This document shows, in pieces, positions 1 through 9,370 of a DNA stretch of 64,000 bases (within the stretch, counting starts at the first letter, position 1; each line of letters opens with the position of its first letter). The stretch covers positions 124,001 to 188,000 of the forward strand of contig NZ_LQQA01000023.1 in NCBI RefSeq assembly GCF_002101965.1. Reading direction: 5' to 3'. The stretch comes from Mycolicibacterium wolinskyi (GTDB lineage Bacteria > Actinomycetota > Actinomycetes > Mycobacteriales > Mycobacteriaceae). The position numbers and the translations under genes were made by a program. Under the pieces are notes generated by a model. It had not been told where the DNA came from and ran no database searches. It saw only the letters and a list, made by a program, of their open reading frames with translations.

Positions 1-573
1 ATACCTCTTGACGAAGTACTTGAGCAACCGGTTGTTGAGTTGTGACACGGCGGGCAGCGGAAGCGTCGCCGCGCCTTCGGACAGCCAGGCCCCGCTCGTC
101 CGGCCCGAGCCGAGCAGGTCGGCGACGGCACGCTTGCTGTCGTCGCCGACGAGTACCGAAAGGACCAGTGCACGGCGCCGTTCGCGGTGTTCGGCGGGTA
201 TGCCGTGGACTTCGGCGACGGCGAGGACGAACACCGAGGTGGCTTCGAGGAACACCATGGTCTCGCCGGTGACCGCCGACAGCGCGACCAGGGTCCCGAT
301 GCCGGGGAACGCGGCAGCCGACCCGACCGCGGCGCCGCTCGCCATGACCGCGGCGAGGTAGTGCTTCTCCAGCTTGGTCACGATCTCGGCGGGGGTCGCG
401 TCCGGTGAGTGACTGCGGAGCCGGTCCACATAGGCCTTGACCGCGGGCGCCTGGACGCGCGCGCTGCTCGCGATGATGGCCGACAGCACCTTGGCGGCGG
501 TGCTTGGGTCGTCGGCCGCCCCGTTTGCACCGTTGACGGTGGCCGGCAAATGGCTTTTCGACCGAGCGCGCAC
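1..573 (-). CDS. Conserved membrane-associated protein, Rv1249c-like (3' end cut by window edge)
   Basis: Reading leftwards from a GTG at 573, 191 codons stay open to the window edge, so the C-terminus is missing. Residues about 73-122 form a long Gly/Ala/Val-rich hydrophobic stretch that could make one or two membrane passes. It is followed by a charged segment (ERRRALVLSVLVGDDSKR) and a further amphipathic region. No enzymatic motif is visible. The call rests on position: in M. tuberculosis a membrane protein gene (Rv1249c) lies divergently beside the drug-transporter gene Rv1250, as here. The start is uncertain because no clear ribosome binding site precedes the GTG. The 160 bases between this gene and the divergent transporter show no obvious operator. 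Confidence 0.6.
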   Translation of the reverse strand, partial: MRARSKSHLPATVNGANGAADDPSTAAKVLSAIIASSARVQAPAVKAYVDRLRSHSPDATPAEIVTKLEKHYLAAVMASGAAVGSAAAFPGIGTLVALSAVTGETMVFLEATSVFVLAVAEVHGIPAEHRERRRALVLSVLVGDDSKRAVADLLGSGRTSGAWLSEGAATLPLPAVSQLNNRLLKYFVKRY

Positions 574-733
574 TATCGGGCCTCTCTGTGTAGAACCCAG
601 CGGTTGACTGTCAGGCTAACGCGTCACCTGGCGCCCAGAGAACGAACAGCGACCTGTCCTGAGTGCCCGACAGTGACGGCCATCACTGCCGCATCCGGGA
701 ACAAAATATTGATATGCGCAGCCAATAAATTCC

Positions 734-2023
734 ATGGCATCATCGCCCGACGTGGGCCAGTCGAATTCCGCGAGCGTGCCAAGCCGCCTCAAGATGATCC
801 TGGTGCTCGGCGCGCTGATCACGCTCGGCCCGCTCACCATCGACATGTATCTGCCGGCGTTGCCGAAGATCGGCGAGGAACTCTCCGTCTCGTCGTCGGT
901 CGCACAGCTGACCCTCACCGGAACACTCGTCGGGCTTGCGCTCGGGCAGCTGATCGTGGGGCCGTTGTCCGACTCGCTGGGCCGTCGGCGTCCGCTGATG
1001 GTCGGCATCGTGCTGCACATGGCCGCGTCGGTGCTGTGCGCGCTGGCCCCCAACATCGTCGTGCTCGGCTTGGCGCGGGTGTTGCAGGGGGTGGGCGCGT
1101 CGGCCGCGGCGGTGGTGGCGGTCGCCGTCGTCGGTGACCTGTTCGCCGGTTCGGCCGCCGCGACCGTGATGTCGCGGCTCATGCTCGTCCTCGGTGTCGC
1201 CCCGGTCCTCGCGCCCTCGCTCGGCGCGGCGGTGCTGTTGAAGGGCTCGTGGCACTGGGTCTTCGTCGCGCTCGTGGTGCTGGCCGGCGCGCTGTTGGTG
1301 ATGGGCGCGCTCGCCCTCCCCGAGACTCTGCCCGCGCCGCATCGCCGCCCGCTGAAGGTGCGCGGCATCGTCGCGACCTACGGCGAACTGCTGCGCGACT
1401 CGCGGTTCGTGATCCTCGTGCTCGTCGCGGCGCTCGGCATGTCGGGTCTGTTCGCCTACATCTCGGCGGCGCCGTTCGTGCTGCAGGGCGGCTACGGCCT
1501 CGATCAGCAGATGTTCGCGCTGGTGTTCGCCGCGGGTGCGATCGCGCTGATCGGTGCGACACAGTTCAACGTGGTGCTGCTACGGCGGTTCACCCCGCAG
1601 ACCATCACCCTGACGGCACTGGCCGCGGCCTCGGTGGCCGGCGTCGTGTTCGTCGGGCTGACGGTCGCCCGGGTCGGCGGTCTGTTCGGCTTCCTCGTGC
1701 CGGTGTTGGCGATTCTCGCCGCGATGGGTCTCGTGATTCCCAACGCGCCCGCCGTCGCGTTGTCGCGGCACCCGGACGCCGCGGGGACAGCGGCCGCGCT
1801 GCTGGGCGCCGCACAGTTCGGCCTCGGGGCGTTGGTCGCGCCGCTGGTCGGTGCGCTCGGCAACGGTGCGCTCGCGCTGTCGGCGGTGATGACGGTAGGC
1901 ATGATGATCGCGTTGGTGGCGCTGCTGCTCGTCGGGGTGCGCGGGGGTGGCGGCGATCGCGACGACGATTCGCAGGCCGGCGATGAGGAGCGGGTGTCCG
2001 AGGCGGTTGCCGAACCGGCCTGA
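734..2023 (+). CDS. Bcr/CflA-family drug efflux transporter (MFS, DHA1)
   Basis: The 429-residue product has the hydrophobic profile of a 12-helix major facilitator. Helix 1 starts near residue 22 and is followed by TIDMYLPALPKI, a hallmark of the Bcr/CflA branch. The loop between helices 2 and 3 carries GPLSDSLGRRRPL (about residues 77-89), the MFS motif A. Motif C-like GVAPVLAPSLGA follows helix 5. The family exports drugs such as bicyclomycin, chloramphenicol or sulfonamides by proton antiport across the inner membrane; the substrate here is unknown. The C-terminus ends in a short acidic/basic cytosolic tail. It is followed 103 bases later by a second pump gene, so the two form an efflux pair. 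Confidence 0.85.
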   Translation: MASSPDVGQSNSASVPSRLKMILVLGALITLGPLTIDMYLPALPKIGEELSVSSSVAQLTLTGTLVGLALGQLIVGPLSDSLGRRRPLMVGIVLHMAASVLCALAPNIVVLGLARVLQGVGASAAAVVAVAVVGDLFAGSAAATVMSRLMLVLGVAPVLAPSLGAAVLLKGSWHWVFVALVVLAGALLVMGALALPETLPAPHRRPLKVRGIVATYGELLRDSRFVILVLVAALGMSGLFAYISAAPFVLQGGYGLDQQMFALVFAAGAIALIGATQFNVVLLRRFTPQTITLTALAAASVAGVVFVGLTVARVGGLFGFLVPVLAILAAMGLVIPNAPAVALSRHPDAAGTAAALLGAAQFGLGALVAPLVGALGNGALALSAVMTVGMMIALVALLLVGVRGGGGDRDDDSQAGDEERVSEAVAEPA

Positions 2024-2078
2024 TGCGGTCGCACCACCCCGGACTTGTCCGGATAGCGGCGGGTCCGTAGCGTCGGCT

Positions 2079-2102
2079 GGGCAGTCGAAGCCGGCACTGC
2101 CC
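2079..2102. promoter_or_regulatory. Inverted repeat upstream of the DHA2 pump gene
   Basis: GGGCAG and CTGCCC form a perfect 6-base inverted repeat with a 12-base spacer, ending 24 bases before the start of the next gene. A second small hairpin (CCGGA-CTTG-TCCGG, 2039-2052) lies just upstream. They may be an operator for the pump gene or a weak terminator of the preceding one; the sequence does not decide. Confidence 0.25.
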
Positions 2103-2126
2103 AATTGCTGTACCTACTGATTTGCC

Positions 2127-3974
2127 ATGTTCTCATCGCTGACCGCCCGCATCGAGGCCCACAACCCGTGGCACGCGTTGTGGGCCATGATGGTCGGCTT
2201 TTTCATGATCCTCGTCGACGCCACCATCGTGGCCGTCGCCAACCCGACGATCATGGACCAGCTCGGCGCCGACTACGACGGCGTCATCTGGGTCACGAGC
2301 GCCTATCTGCTGGCCTACGCCGTCCCGCTGCTCGTCGCGGGCCGGCTCGGCGACATGTACGGGCCCAAGAATCTGTACCTGGCCGGGCTCGCGGTGTTCA
2401 CCGCTGCGTCGTTGTGGTGCGGGCTGGCCGGCAGCATCGAGATGCTCATCGCGGCGCGCGTGGTGCAGGGCATCGGCGCGGCACTGCTGACTCCGCAGAC
2501 GCTGTCGACCATCACGCGCATCTTCCCCGCCGACCGGCGCGGGGTCGCGATGAGCGTGTGGGGCGCCACCGCCGGGGTCGCGACGCTCGTCGGGCCGCTG
2601 GCAGGCGGCGTTCTGGTGGGCGGCCTTGGCTGGCAGTGGATCTTCATCGTCAACGTGCCGATCGGCATCGTCGGCCTCGCGCTTGCGGTCTGGTTGGTGC
2701 CGACGCTGCCCACCCGGCGTCACCACTTCGACTGGCCCGGGGTCGTGTTGTCGGGCGCGGGCATGTTCCTGATCGTGTTCGCGCTGCAGGAGGGCCAGTC
2801 GCGGCACTGGGCGCCCTGGGTCTGGGGGACCGGCGCGCTGGGCGTCGGACTCATGGCGGCGTTCGTCATCTGGCAGTCGGTCAACACCCGCGAGCCGCTG
2901 ATACCGCTGCGCATCTTCAGTGACCGTGACTTCAGCCTCGCCAACCTCGGCGTCGCCACGATCGGGTTCGCGGTGACGGCGATGATCCTGCCGCTGATGT
3001 TCTACGCGCAGACCGTGTGTGGGCTGTCGCCCATCCGGTCGGCGCTGCTGACCGCGCCGACCGCGATCGCCAGCGGTGTGCTGGCGCCGCTGGTCGGGCG
3101 CATCGTCGACCGCGTGCATCCGATGCCGATCATCGGTTTCGGGTTCTCGGCCATGGCGATCGGGCTGACCTGGTTGTCGATCGACATGACCCCGACCACC
3201 CCGATCTGGCGACTGCTGTTGCCGCAGCTGCTGATGGGGATCGGCATGGCGTTCATCTGGTCGCCGCTGGCCGCGACCGCGACGCGCAATCTGCCGCCGG
3301 ACCTCGCGGGCGCCGGTTCGGGCGTCTACAACACCACGCGCCAGGTCGGATCCGTGCTGGGCAGTGCCGGCATCGCGGCATTCATGACGTCGCGGATCGG
3401 TGCCGAGATGCCGGGTGGCGCAACCGAGATGCCGCGCGGTGAGGGAGCGGCCGCCGAGTTGCCGGACTTCCTGCACGAGCCGTTTGCCGCGGCCATGTCG
3501 CAGTCGATGTTGTTGCCCGCGTTCGTCGCCCTGTTCGGTGTGGTCGCCGCACTGTTCCTGCTGGGGTTCGGCGACGGGTCCGCCGCGCCCGACCCTGAGC
3601 CGGACGTCGACGACGACGCCGAGGAACAGACCGAGGCGCTGCGCGTCGTCGGTGAAGCCAACCGGTTCCTGCCGGCCTATCCCGACGACGACGAATATGT
3701 CGAGGTCCTGCTGGCCGGCCATGAGCCGCCGGACGAGGTCACCGAACCGTTGGCGCCCGCACCCACCACCGTGCGGGAGGATCGCTGGGAGCACATCCTC
3801 GCGCAGCTGATGGAAGAGCCGCCGAAGACGTCAGCTGAGCCGATCGGGCACGCCCACAACGGTTTTCACGTCGAACATCAGCGGCACTTCCGCAAACTCA
3901 ACGGAAGCCTCTATGACGAGGATCCCGACGACAACCCGTCCTACGGCAAGCATTTCCGCCCCGGCGACGAATGA
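2127..3974 (+). CDS. DHA2-family multidrug efflux MFS (EmrB/QacA type), Rv1250-like, with long cytosolic tail
   Basis: A 615-residue transporter. Residues about 15-475 carry the 14-helix DHA2 profile, with the family signature DATIVAVANPTIMDQLG near residue 31, motif A-like GRLGDMYGPKNLYL and motif C-like GVATLVGPLAGGVLVG. Such pumps use the proton gradient to expel lipophilic drugs across the plasma membrane. Beyond the last helix a hydrophilic tail of about 130 residues is rich in Asp, Glu, Pro and His (for example EPDVDDDAEEQTEAL). Many DHA2 pumps lack this tail. M. tuberculosis Rv1250, at the same place in gene order, is of comparable size. The gene runs convergently into a dehydrogenase gene 19 bases downstream. 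Confidence 0.85.
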   Translation: MFSSLTARIEAHNPWHALWAMMVGFFMILVDATIVAVANPTIMDQLGADYDGVIWVTSAYLLAYAVPLLVAGRLGDMYGPKNLYLAGLAVFTAASLWCGLAGSIEMLIAARVVQGIGAALLTPQTLSTITRIFPADRRGVAMSVWGATAGVATLVGPLAGGVLVGGLGWQWIFIVNVPIGIVGLALAVWLVPTLPTRRHHFDWPGVVLSGAGMFLIVFALQEGQSRHWAPWVWGTGALGVGLMAAFVIWQSVNTREPLIPLRIFSDRDFSLANLGVATIGFAVTAMILPLMFYAQTVCGLSPIRSALLTAPTAIASGVLAPLVGRIVDRVHPMPIIGFGFSAMAIGLTWLSIDMTPTTPIWRLLLPQLLMGIGMAFIWSPLAATATRNLPPDLAGAGSGVYNTTRQVGSVLGSAGIAAFMTSRIGAEMPGGATEMPRGEGAAAELPDFLHEPFAAAMSQSMLLPAFVALFGVVAALFLLGFGDGSAAPDPEPDVDDDAEEQTEALRVVGEANRFLPAYPDDDEYVEVLLAGHEPPDEVTEPLAPAPTTVREDRWEHILAQLMEEPPKTSAEPIGHAHNGFHVEHQRHFRKLNGSLYDEDPDDNPSYGKHFRPGDE

Positions 3975-3993
3975 CGCACGTTCAGACGCACGT

Positions 3994-5346
3994 TCAGCGG
4001 AAGAGCACCGCCGGATTGAGATATCCCGACGGGTCGAATGCGGCCTTGACCGAACGCATCGCCGCGATGTCGGTCTCGGTGCGTGACATCGAGAGGTAGT
4101 CGCGCTTGCGGCTGCCGACGCCGTGCTCGGAGCTGACGTTGCCGCCGCAGTCCGCGATCAGCGCCATCATCGCGGTGTACAGGCCGCGTTCGGCTTCCAG
4201 CGCGCAGCGCAGCACGTTGAGGTGCAGGTTGCCTTCGCCGATGTGGCCGAACAACACCGGGATCGCATCGGGGGCGTGCTCGGCCACGAGCTCGCCCGCC
4301 GCCGTCGCGAACCCCTGGATGGCCGACAACGGAAGCGACACATCGAATTTCAGCGGCGGCCCGAACAATCCGAGTACCTCGGCCACCGCTTCGCGCACCT
4401 GCCACAGCCGCTGCTGCGCGTTGACGTCCACGCCGACCGCCGGTTCACCACACAGCGCCGCCCCGTCGAGGGCGTCGGCGAGGCGTTCGGTCTGATCGGT
4501 GTCATCCGCGAGTTCGATCAGCAATTGCCAGGCTCCGTCGACGGGCGCGGGGACCCCCAGATGCTCCGCGGTGAGCGCGCTGGCCCTGGCGTCGATGAGC
4601 TCGAGTGCGGCGATGCCGCCGATGTCGCGGAACTCGCGGCCCGCCGCGACGAGCGCGTCCAGATCGGCGAACCCGCAGACCGCGGTCACGCGGTGGGTCG
4701 GAATGGGATGCAGCCGCAAGTCGAGTCCGGTGATCACCCCGAGCGTGCCCTCGGCGCCGACGAACAGTGAGGCGAGGTCGTAGCCGGTGTTGTCGCGGCG
4801 CACCTGGCTGTGCCGGTGCACGACCGACCCGTCGGGCAGCGCGACGTCGAGCCCGAGAACCTGCTCGCCCATGTTTCCGTACCGGACGGTGCGCAGGCCG
4901 CCGGCGTTAGTCGAGGCCATCCCACCCACGGTCGCCGAATCACGCGCCGCCAGATCCACGCCGAACAGCAGGCCTGCCGCCGATGCGGCCCGCTGTACGG
5001 CCGCGAGCGTCACGCCGGCACCCACCCTGATGCGGCGGTCGACGGTGTCGACCGCGCCGATCTCGGTGAGTCGCTCGGTCGACAGCAACACGTCGTCATT
5101 CTCGGGCACCGTCCCCGCGACCAGCGACGTCCGGCCGCCCTGCACGGTCACGTACGCCTGCGCGTCGCGGCAGGCCCGCAGCACGGCGGCCACCTCATCA
5201 CTGTTTCCGGGCCGCACGAGCACGCTCGCGCGGCCGCGGTAGCGCCCGGTGTGGTCGACCGACCGGCCCGCGAGCACATCGGAATCGGTGGTGACGTAGC
5301 CGGCGCCGACGATTGCGGCGAGCCGTTCGGTAAGCGTTTCGGTCAC
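3994..5346 (-). CDS. FAD-linked oxidase/dehydrogenase of the GlcD / D-lactate dehydrogenase family
   Basis: A 450-residue protein with an N-terminal FAD-binding (PCMH, FAD_binding_4) domain from about residue 36 to 215 and a C-terminal FAD-oxidase domain. FAD-contacting stretches include QGGRTSLVAGTVP and ATVGGMASTNAGGLRT. The C-terminal domain carries FGHIGEGNLHLNV and SSEHGVGSRKRDY, whose histidines bind a metal near the substrate in this family. It should oxidise a 2-hydroxyacid such as D-lactate, glycolate or 2-hydroxyglutarate; the substrate cannot be told. The GTG start overlaps the stop of the upstream nuclease-helicase gene (GTGA), implying translational coupling. A second family member is at 15945-17312. 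Confidence 0.85.
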   Translation of the reverse strand: MTETLTERLAAIVGAGYVTTDSDVLAGRSVDHTGRYRGRASVLVRPGNSDEVAAVLRACRDAQAYVTVQGGRTSLVAGTVPENDDVLLSTERLTEIGAVDTVDRRIRVGAGVTLAAVQRAASAAGLLFGVDLAARDSATVGGMASTNAGGLRTVRYGNMGEQVLGLDVALPDGSVVHRHSQVRRDNTGYDLASLFVGAEGTLGVITGLDLRLHPIPTHRVTAVCGFADLDALVAAGREFRDIGGIAALELIDARASALTAEHLGVPAPVDGAWQLLIELADDTDQTERLADALDGAALCGEPAVGVDVNAQQRLWQVREAVAEVLGLFGPPLKFDVSLPLSAIQGFATAAGELVAEHAPDAIPVLFGHIGEGNLHLNVLRCALEAERGLYTAMMALIADCGGNVSSEHGVGSRKRDYLSMSRTETDIAAMRSVKAAFDPSGYLNPAVLFR

Positions 5347-8300
5347 ACCGTGGGTGTATCACACGTCCGCAGGAACGCTCCGAGCTCGACCACGCCCGCC
5401 GGGGTGGTCGGCAGGTACTCGGTCAGCGTCGCCGACCGGACGATCACCGCCGCGTACTTGGCCCGGCTCACCGCGACATTGAGGCGATTCCTGTTCAGCA
5501 GGAACGAGATTCCGCGCGGTACATCGTCGATCGACGACGCCACCATGGAGATGAACACCACCGGTGCCTGCTGGCCCTGGAACTTGTCCACCGTGCCGGC
5601 CCGCACCTCGGTGAGCCCCGCCGCGTCCAGGCGCTGACGAACCGCCACGACCTGGGCGTTGTACGGCGTGACCACCAGGATGTGCTGTTGGGTCAACGGT
5701 GTGGTGCCGTGCTCGTCGGTCCACGGCGCGCCGAGGAGGCGGCCGATCTCGTCGACGATCACCTGCGCCTCTTCGGGGCTGTCGGTGGCGTTGCCGTCGT
5801 GGTCGACCAGCAGCACCCGCACGCCCGGCTCGTAGCCGTCGAGCCGGCGGGCGCCCGTCACCGCGTCGACCGAACGTAGTCGCCCGTCATAGGACAGCCG
5901 CGACACCGCCGAGCACACCGCGGGGTGCATGCGGTACGAGCAATCGAGGAAATAGCCCAGTTCGGCGGGCAGGGTGTGGCGGCCGTCCACGAGCCAGCCC
6001 AGCGCCGAGGTGTCCACCGGTTCCGGGTGCGTGCCCGCGCTGACCTGGGGCAGCTGCTGGGGGTCGCCGAGCAGCAGCAGATTGGCCGCGGCAGGCGCCA
6101 CCGCGATCGTGTTGGCCAGGCTGTACTGCCAGGCCTCCTCGACCACCAGGAGGTCCAGGCTGCCCGGCTCCACTCGCGCGGGATTGGCGAAATCCCATGC
6201 GGTACCGCCGATCACGCACCCGGCGTGGTCCGAGATGAACGCCGGATAGTCCTTCTCGTCGAGTTCGGTCCAGCATGCGTCGGCGCCGTGCGGCTTCTTG
6301 GCCACGACGGCCGCGTCCACGCCGGCGGCGATGACATCGCGAAACAGGTTCTCCACCACCGCATGTGACTGCGCGACGACCCCGATGCGCCAACGGTGCT
6401 CGTTGACGAGGCGCGAGATCACGGCCGCCGAGGTGAAGGTCTTGCCGGTGCCCGGTGGCCCGTGTACCGCCAGGTACGACGAGTCCAGCTCCAAAAGCGC
6501 CGCGGTGATCAGGTCTTCGACGCGCTCGCCGCCGTGCGGCAACGGTCTCGCGCTGCGGGTGCGTGGCGGCCGGCGCAGCAGGATGTCGATGACGGCGGTG
6601 TCGGGCAGGCGGGGGAGCCCGGCCGCGATCTGGTTGGCGGTGGTCTCGATCGACGCGCGCAGCGCGGTCGTGCGGATCGGCGGACCGGGCGTCAACGCGA
6701 ACGGCAACTGGTCGAACACCGTGCCGCCCTTGGGTTCCCGTTCGCAGATCAACACGTCGGTCGGCGCGGACGGGTCGTCGGCTTCGAGCACCTGAGCCGA
6801 GCCGAACGCCCGCCGCTCGGGATCGTCGCGCAGACCCTCCGGCGCGGGTGGCTCGTACAGCGCGTACATCTCGCGGCTCAGTTCGCCGGTGGCCAGCGCG
6901 CCGGTCAACCGCACCCGGCGTTGCGGTTTGCGGGCGCGCGGCGGCGTGTGCCAGTCGGTTTCGACGACGGCGGTGTCGGCGACGAACACACCGGTGCCGT
7001 CGGCCCATTCCTCGACGGGATGGTTGAGCCGGTCGAAGTGGCTCCACCAGAACGGTTTGTCCTCGCGGCGGTGATAGCCCCTTGCCGCCGCGATCATCGC
7101 GACCGCCTGCTGTTCGGGGCTGCGATCGGCGTCACCGACGAATCGGCGCAGCGTGCGCGCCAGTTGATCCTCGGGTTCCACCGCGACACTCGGGCCGACC
7201 GGTTGCGCGCCCAGCGGCGGGACGCTGCATTCGATGGCGCGGTTGATCAACCAGTCGCGCAGTTTGCGGGTCGACGTGCAGTCGTACCGGTTGTAGTCCT
7301 CGATCTCCTTGAGCACGATCGCGGCGTCGTCCTCGCGGCCCTCGGCGCGCAGCGCGCAGTACTGCGCGTACTGGGTGATGGAATCGGTCGCCGTGGTGAC
7401 GTCGCCGCTGCGCAACTGCGCGCCCATGTAGAGCGGTTCGAGCGACTTCAGGCTGTAGTTCTCGGTGCCGACGCGAATGCTCTTGCGCACCAACGGATAC
7501 AGGTCGACGAGGACGCCGTTGCGCAGGAGTTCGTCGACGGCGTCCTCACCCTCGCCATAACGCCCGGCCAGTCGCAGCAGGGCCGTTTTCTCGTAGGCGG
7601 CGTAGTGGTAGATGTGCATGTGGGGGTAACGCTTGCGCCGCTTGCGGACCATCGCCAGGAAATCGCGCAACGCCTGGCGCTCCTCGGGGCGGTTGTGTGC
7701 CCACAGCGGGTGAAAGTCGTCCTGTCCCTTCGTGCCCGTGCCGAGCACCCCGAACATGTACTCAAGGCCCCACTGCACGCCGTCGTCGGTCCACAGCGGG
7801 TCGCCCTCGAAGTCGAAGAACAGATCGCCCTTGTCGGGGTTCGGCAATCCCATGAGCGGCTGTGCGTCGATGACCTCGTACGGCGGCTTGCCGTCGATGC
7901 GCGGTGCGCGCTGCAGCCGGGCCTGCGCGGTCAGCCCGGTGAGGATGCGTGGATGCAGCCCGTCGACCGGGCCTTCGTGCGCGGTGAGCTCGTCGACCCG
8001 GGTGATCCCGGCGTCGATCAGCCGGGCGCGCTGGGTGACCCGCATTCCGGCCACCAACAGGAGATCGTCATGAGTGCGCACCTGGATGGTGCACTCGGGA
8101 CAACGGAAACAGGCCCGCACGCCGGTGTCGGCCCAACTGACCGGCGCACCGGAGGCCAGATGGGTGTCGAGCAGCCGCTGCAGCGCCGCGCGCCGGGGCC
8201 GGTATACCGGCAGCAGTTCGTCGACGGGGTAGCTGGCGGTGGCGCCGTCGCCGAGCACGAGTTGCACCTCGGGCGCGACCGGCACACCCGCAGCCGCGAG

Positions 8301-8753
8301 GGTTTCGCTGTAGGCGGCCAGCTGCAGCAGAGCCTCGACCTTGACCGACCGGGCGAGCTTCGTGTCGCGAAGCGTGTAGCGCTCGCCGTCGTACACCAGG
8401 AAATCGGCGAAGCCGGCGAACCTGCCGTCGAACATCGCGGCCTGATAGATCACCGCTTCGCGGCGCTGCACGGCGGCCAGGGTTGCGTGCGCTGCCGCGG
8501 TCAACCCGGGCACGGTGTAGGCGGGCCTGCCGATCACCGTGATACCGGAGTCGGAGCGCAACTCGTCGAGATGACGTTGCTCATGCTCACCACCCAGTTG
8601 TGCGGTGCGGGCGAGCAATTCGTCTTCCGACGCCACGGCCGGGCCACGGCCGAGTTGAGCGTCGAACGAGCGCAACAGTGCGTACTCGCACCGGGCGGCC
8701 GCTGCGAGATCCGACGCGCTGTAGATCACAACGCCGTCGTCGGTGACGAACAC
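5343..8753 (-). CDS. TM0106-type RecB-like nuclease fused to RNase H-like exonuclease and SF1 helicase (Rv1251c-like)
   Basis: A 1136-residue fusion. Residues 1-230 are a RecB/PD-(D/E)XK nuclease domain with the catalytic pair in RDTKLARS (D130, K132). C22, C215, C218 and C221 (CFRCPEC) are placed like the four iron-sulfur ligands of Dna2/Cas4/AddB nucleases. Residues about 305-505 are an RNase H-fold exonuclease domain (DFEGDP at 314-319; a late Asp in NRYDCTSTRKL). Residues about 740-1120 are a superfamily 1 DNA helicase: Walker A GPPGTGKT (765-772), VVEEA, GDPQQLPQV, SYRMHP, DKFQGQ and NVAVSRAK. It probably processes DNA ends or unusual nucleic acids; the pathway is undefined. The M. tuberculosis protein at this place has nearly the same length. 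It is translationally coupled to the GlcD-type gene downstream. Confidence 0.88.
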   Translation of the reverse strand: MFVTDDGVVIYSASDLAAAARCEYALLRSFDAQLGRGPAVASEDELLARTAQLGGEHEQRHLDELRSDSGITVIGRPAYTVPGLTAAAHATLAAVQRREAVIYQAAMFDGRFAGFADFLVYDGERYTLRDTKLARSVKVEALLQLAAYSETLAAAGVPVAPEVQLVLGDGATASYPVDELLPVYRPRRAALQRLLDTHLASGAPVSWADTGVRACFRCPECTIQVRTHDDLLLVAGMRVTQRARLIDAGITRVDELTAHEGPVDGLHPRILTGLTAQARLQRAPRIDGKPPYEVIDAQPLMGLPNPDKGDLFFDFEGDPLWTDDGVQWGLEYMFGVLGTGTKGQDDFHPLWAHNRPEERQALRDFLAMVRKRRKRYPHMHIYHYAAYEKTALLRLAGRYGEGEDAVDELLRNGVLVDLYPLVRKSIRVGTENYSLKSLEPLYMGAQLRSGDVTTATDSITQYAQYCALRAEGREDDAAIVLKEIEDYNRYDCTSTRKLRDWLINRAIECSVPPLGAQPVGPSVAVEPEDQLARTLRRFVGDADRSPEQQAVAMIAAARGYHRREDKPFWWSHFDRLNHPVEEWADGTGVFVADTAVVETDWHTPPRARKPQRRVRLTGALATGELSREMYALYEPPAPEGLRDDPERRAFGSAQVLEADDPSAPTDVLICEREPKGGTVFDQLPFALTPGPPIRTTALRASIETTANQIAAGLPRLPDTAVIDILLRRPPRTRSARPLPHGGERVEDLITAALLELDSSYLAVHGPPGTGKTFTSAAVISRLVNEHRWRIGVVAQSHAVVENLFRDVIAAGVDAAVVAKKPHGADACWTELDEKDYPAFISDHAGCVIGGTAWDFANPARVEPGSLDLLVVEEAWQYSLANTIAVAPAAANLLLLGDPQQLPQVSAGTHPEPVDTSALGWLVDGRHTLPAELGYFLDCSYRMHPAVCSAVSRLSYDGRLRSVDAVTGARRLDGYEPGVRVLLVDHDGNATDSPEEAQVIVDEIGRLLGAPWTDEHGTTPLTQQHILVVTPYNAQVVAVRQRLDAAGLTEVRAGTVDKFQGQQAPVVFISMVASSIDDVPRGISFLLNRNRLNVAVSRAKYAAVIVRSATLTEYLPTTPAGVVELGAFLRTCDTPTV

Positions 8754-8812
8754 GCTGCCACTGTAGGCGAGCGGCCCGACACTTTCGGCCTGCGAAACGG
8801 CCGCGGGGACGA

Positions 8813-9370
8813 TCAGCCGGTATTGCCCATCAGCTCAACGCCGTTGCCGTTCCACCGGAACTTCACGACGCTGGCGAGGCCGTGGAAGCCGCCCGAGTAC
8901 TGCAGGGCCACCGTGTCACCGGTGGTGGCGGACTTGTCGATGCCGTTGAAGCCGTACGTGTCGGGCACGCCGGTCGGGATGAACTTGCCGAGGTGGAACA
9001 TCACGGCCCTGGTGTTGGGGTGTTCGGCATTGGTGTTGGCGCGCACGATCACCGCTGACAGCTGTGCGCATTCGTTGTAGTTGCCCGCGACCGGTTCGGG
9101 GCTCCAGGCTTGATTGCTGCGCGGGTCGCGGGGCAGCTCGGAGACGGCCCTGGCGATCTCGGGGGCGGCGAGGTTCACCGCGCACGGGTCGGCCTCGGGC
9201 GCCGCGGACGTCGGCGCGGCCACGGTCGGGGCCGCACTCGGGGTGGCCGCGGCCGGCGGATTCGCGGTGGCGTCGGGGGTCTTGGAGACGGTGGAATCGC
9301 CAGAGCCGCATCCGGTGAGCGTGACCAGAGCCGTTGAAACGGTCACGAAAATCAGTCCGACCTGTTTCAC
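8813..9370 (-). CDS. lprE: Lipoprotein LprE
   Basis: From the GTG at 9370 the 185-residue product begins with a short basic/hydrophobic signal peptide and a lipobox LTGC, so it should be lipid-anchored on the outer face of the plasma membrane after cleavage before Cys. An Ala/Pro/Thr linker (about residues 30-60) leads to a globular domain with two cysteines (DPCAVNL and YNECAQL) that may form a disulfide. A longer reading frame upstream is possible, but only this start places the signal peptide at the N-terminus. The gene lies between the nuclease-helicase and the divergent DEAD-box helicase, matching lprE in M. tuberculosis. Its molecular function is unknown. Confidence 0.75.
   Translation of the reverse strand: MKQVGLIFVTVSTALVTLTGCGSGDSTVSKTPDATANPPAAATPSAAPTVAAPTSAAPEADPCAVNLAAPEIARAVSELPRDPRSNQAWSPEPVAGNYNECAQLSAVIVRANTNAEHPNTRAVMFHLGKFIPTGVPDTYGFNGIDKSATTGDTVALQYSGGFHGLASVVKFRWNGNGVELMGNTG

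Noticed and set aside
2037..2049. Shared 13-mer CCCCGGACTTGTC at 2037 and again at 60564, considered as a dispersed repeat
   Set aside because: In a 64-kb GC-rich window a single shared 13-mer is expected by chance, and the flanks do not match.
2133..3794. A 553-codon open frame on the - strand
   Set aside because: Antisense shadow of the DHA2 pump; low-complexity Arg/His/Gln composition and no recognisable domain.
6396..9080. An 894-codon open frame on the + strand
   Set aside because: It lies antisense to the nuclease-helicase and lprE genes, shows no family motif and is rich in Arg/Gly/Asp as expected of shadows in GC-rich coding DNA.
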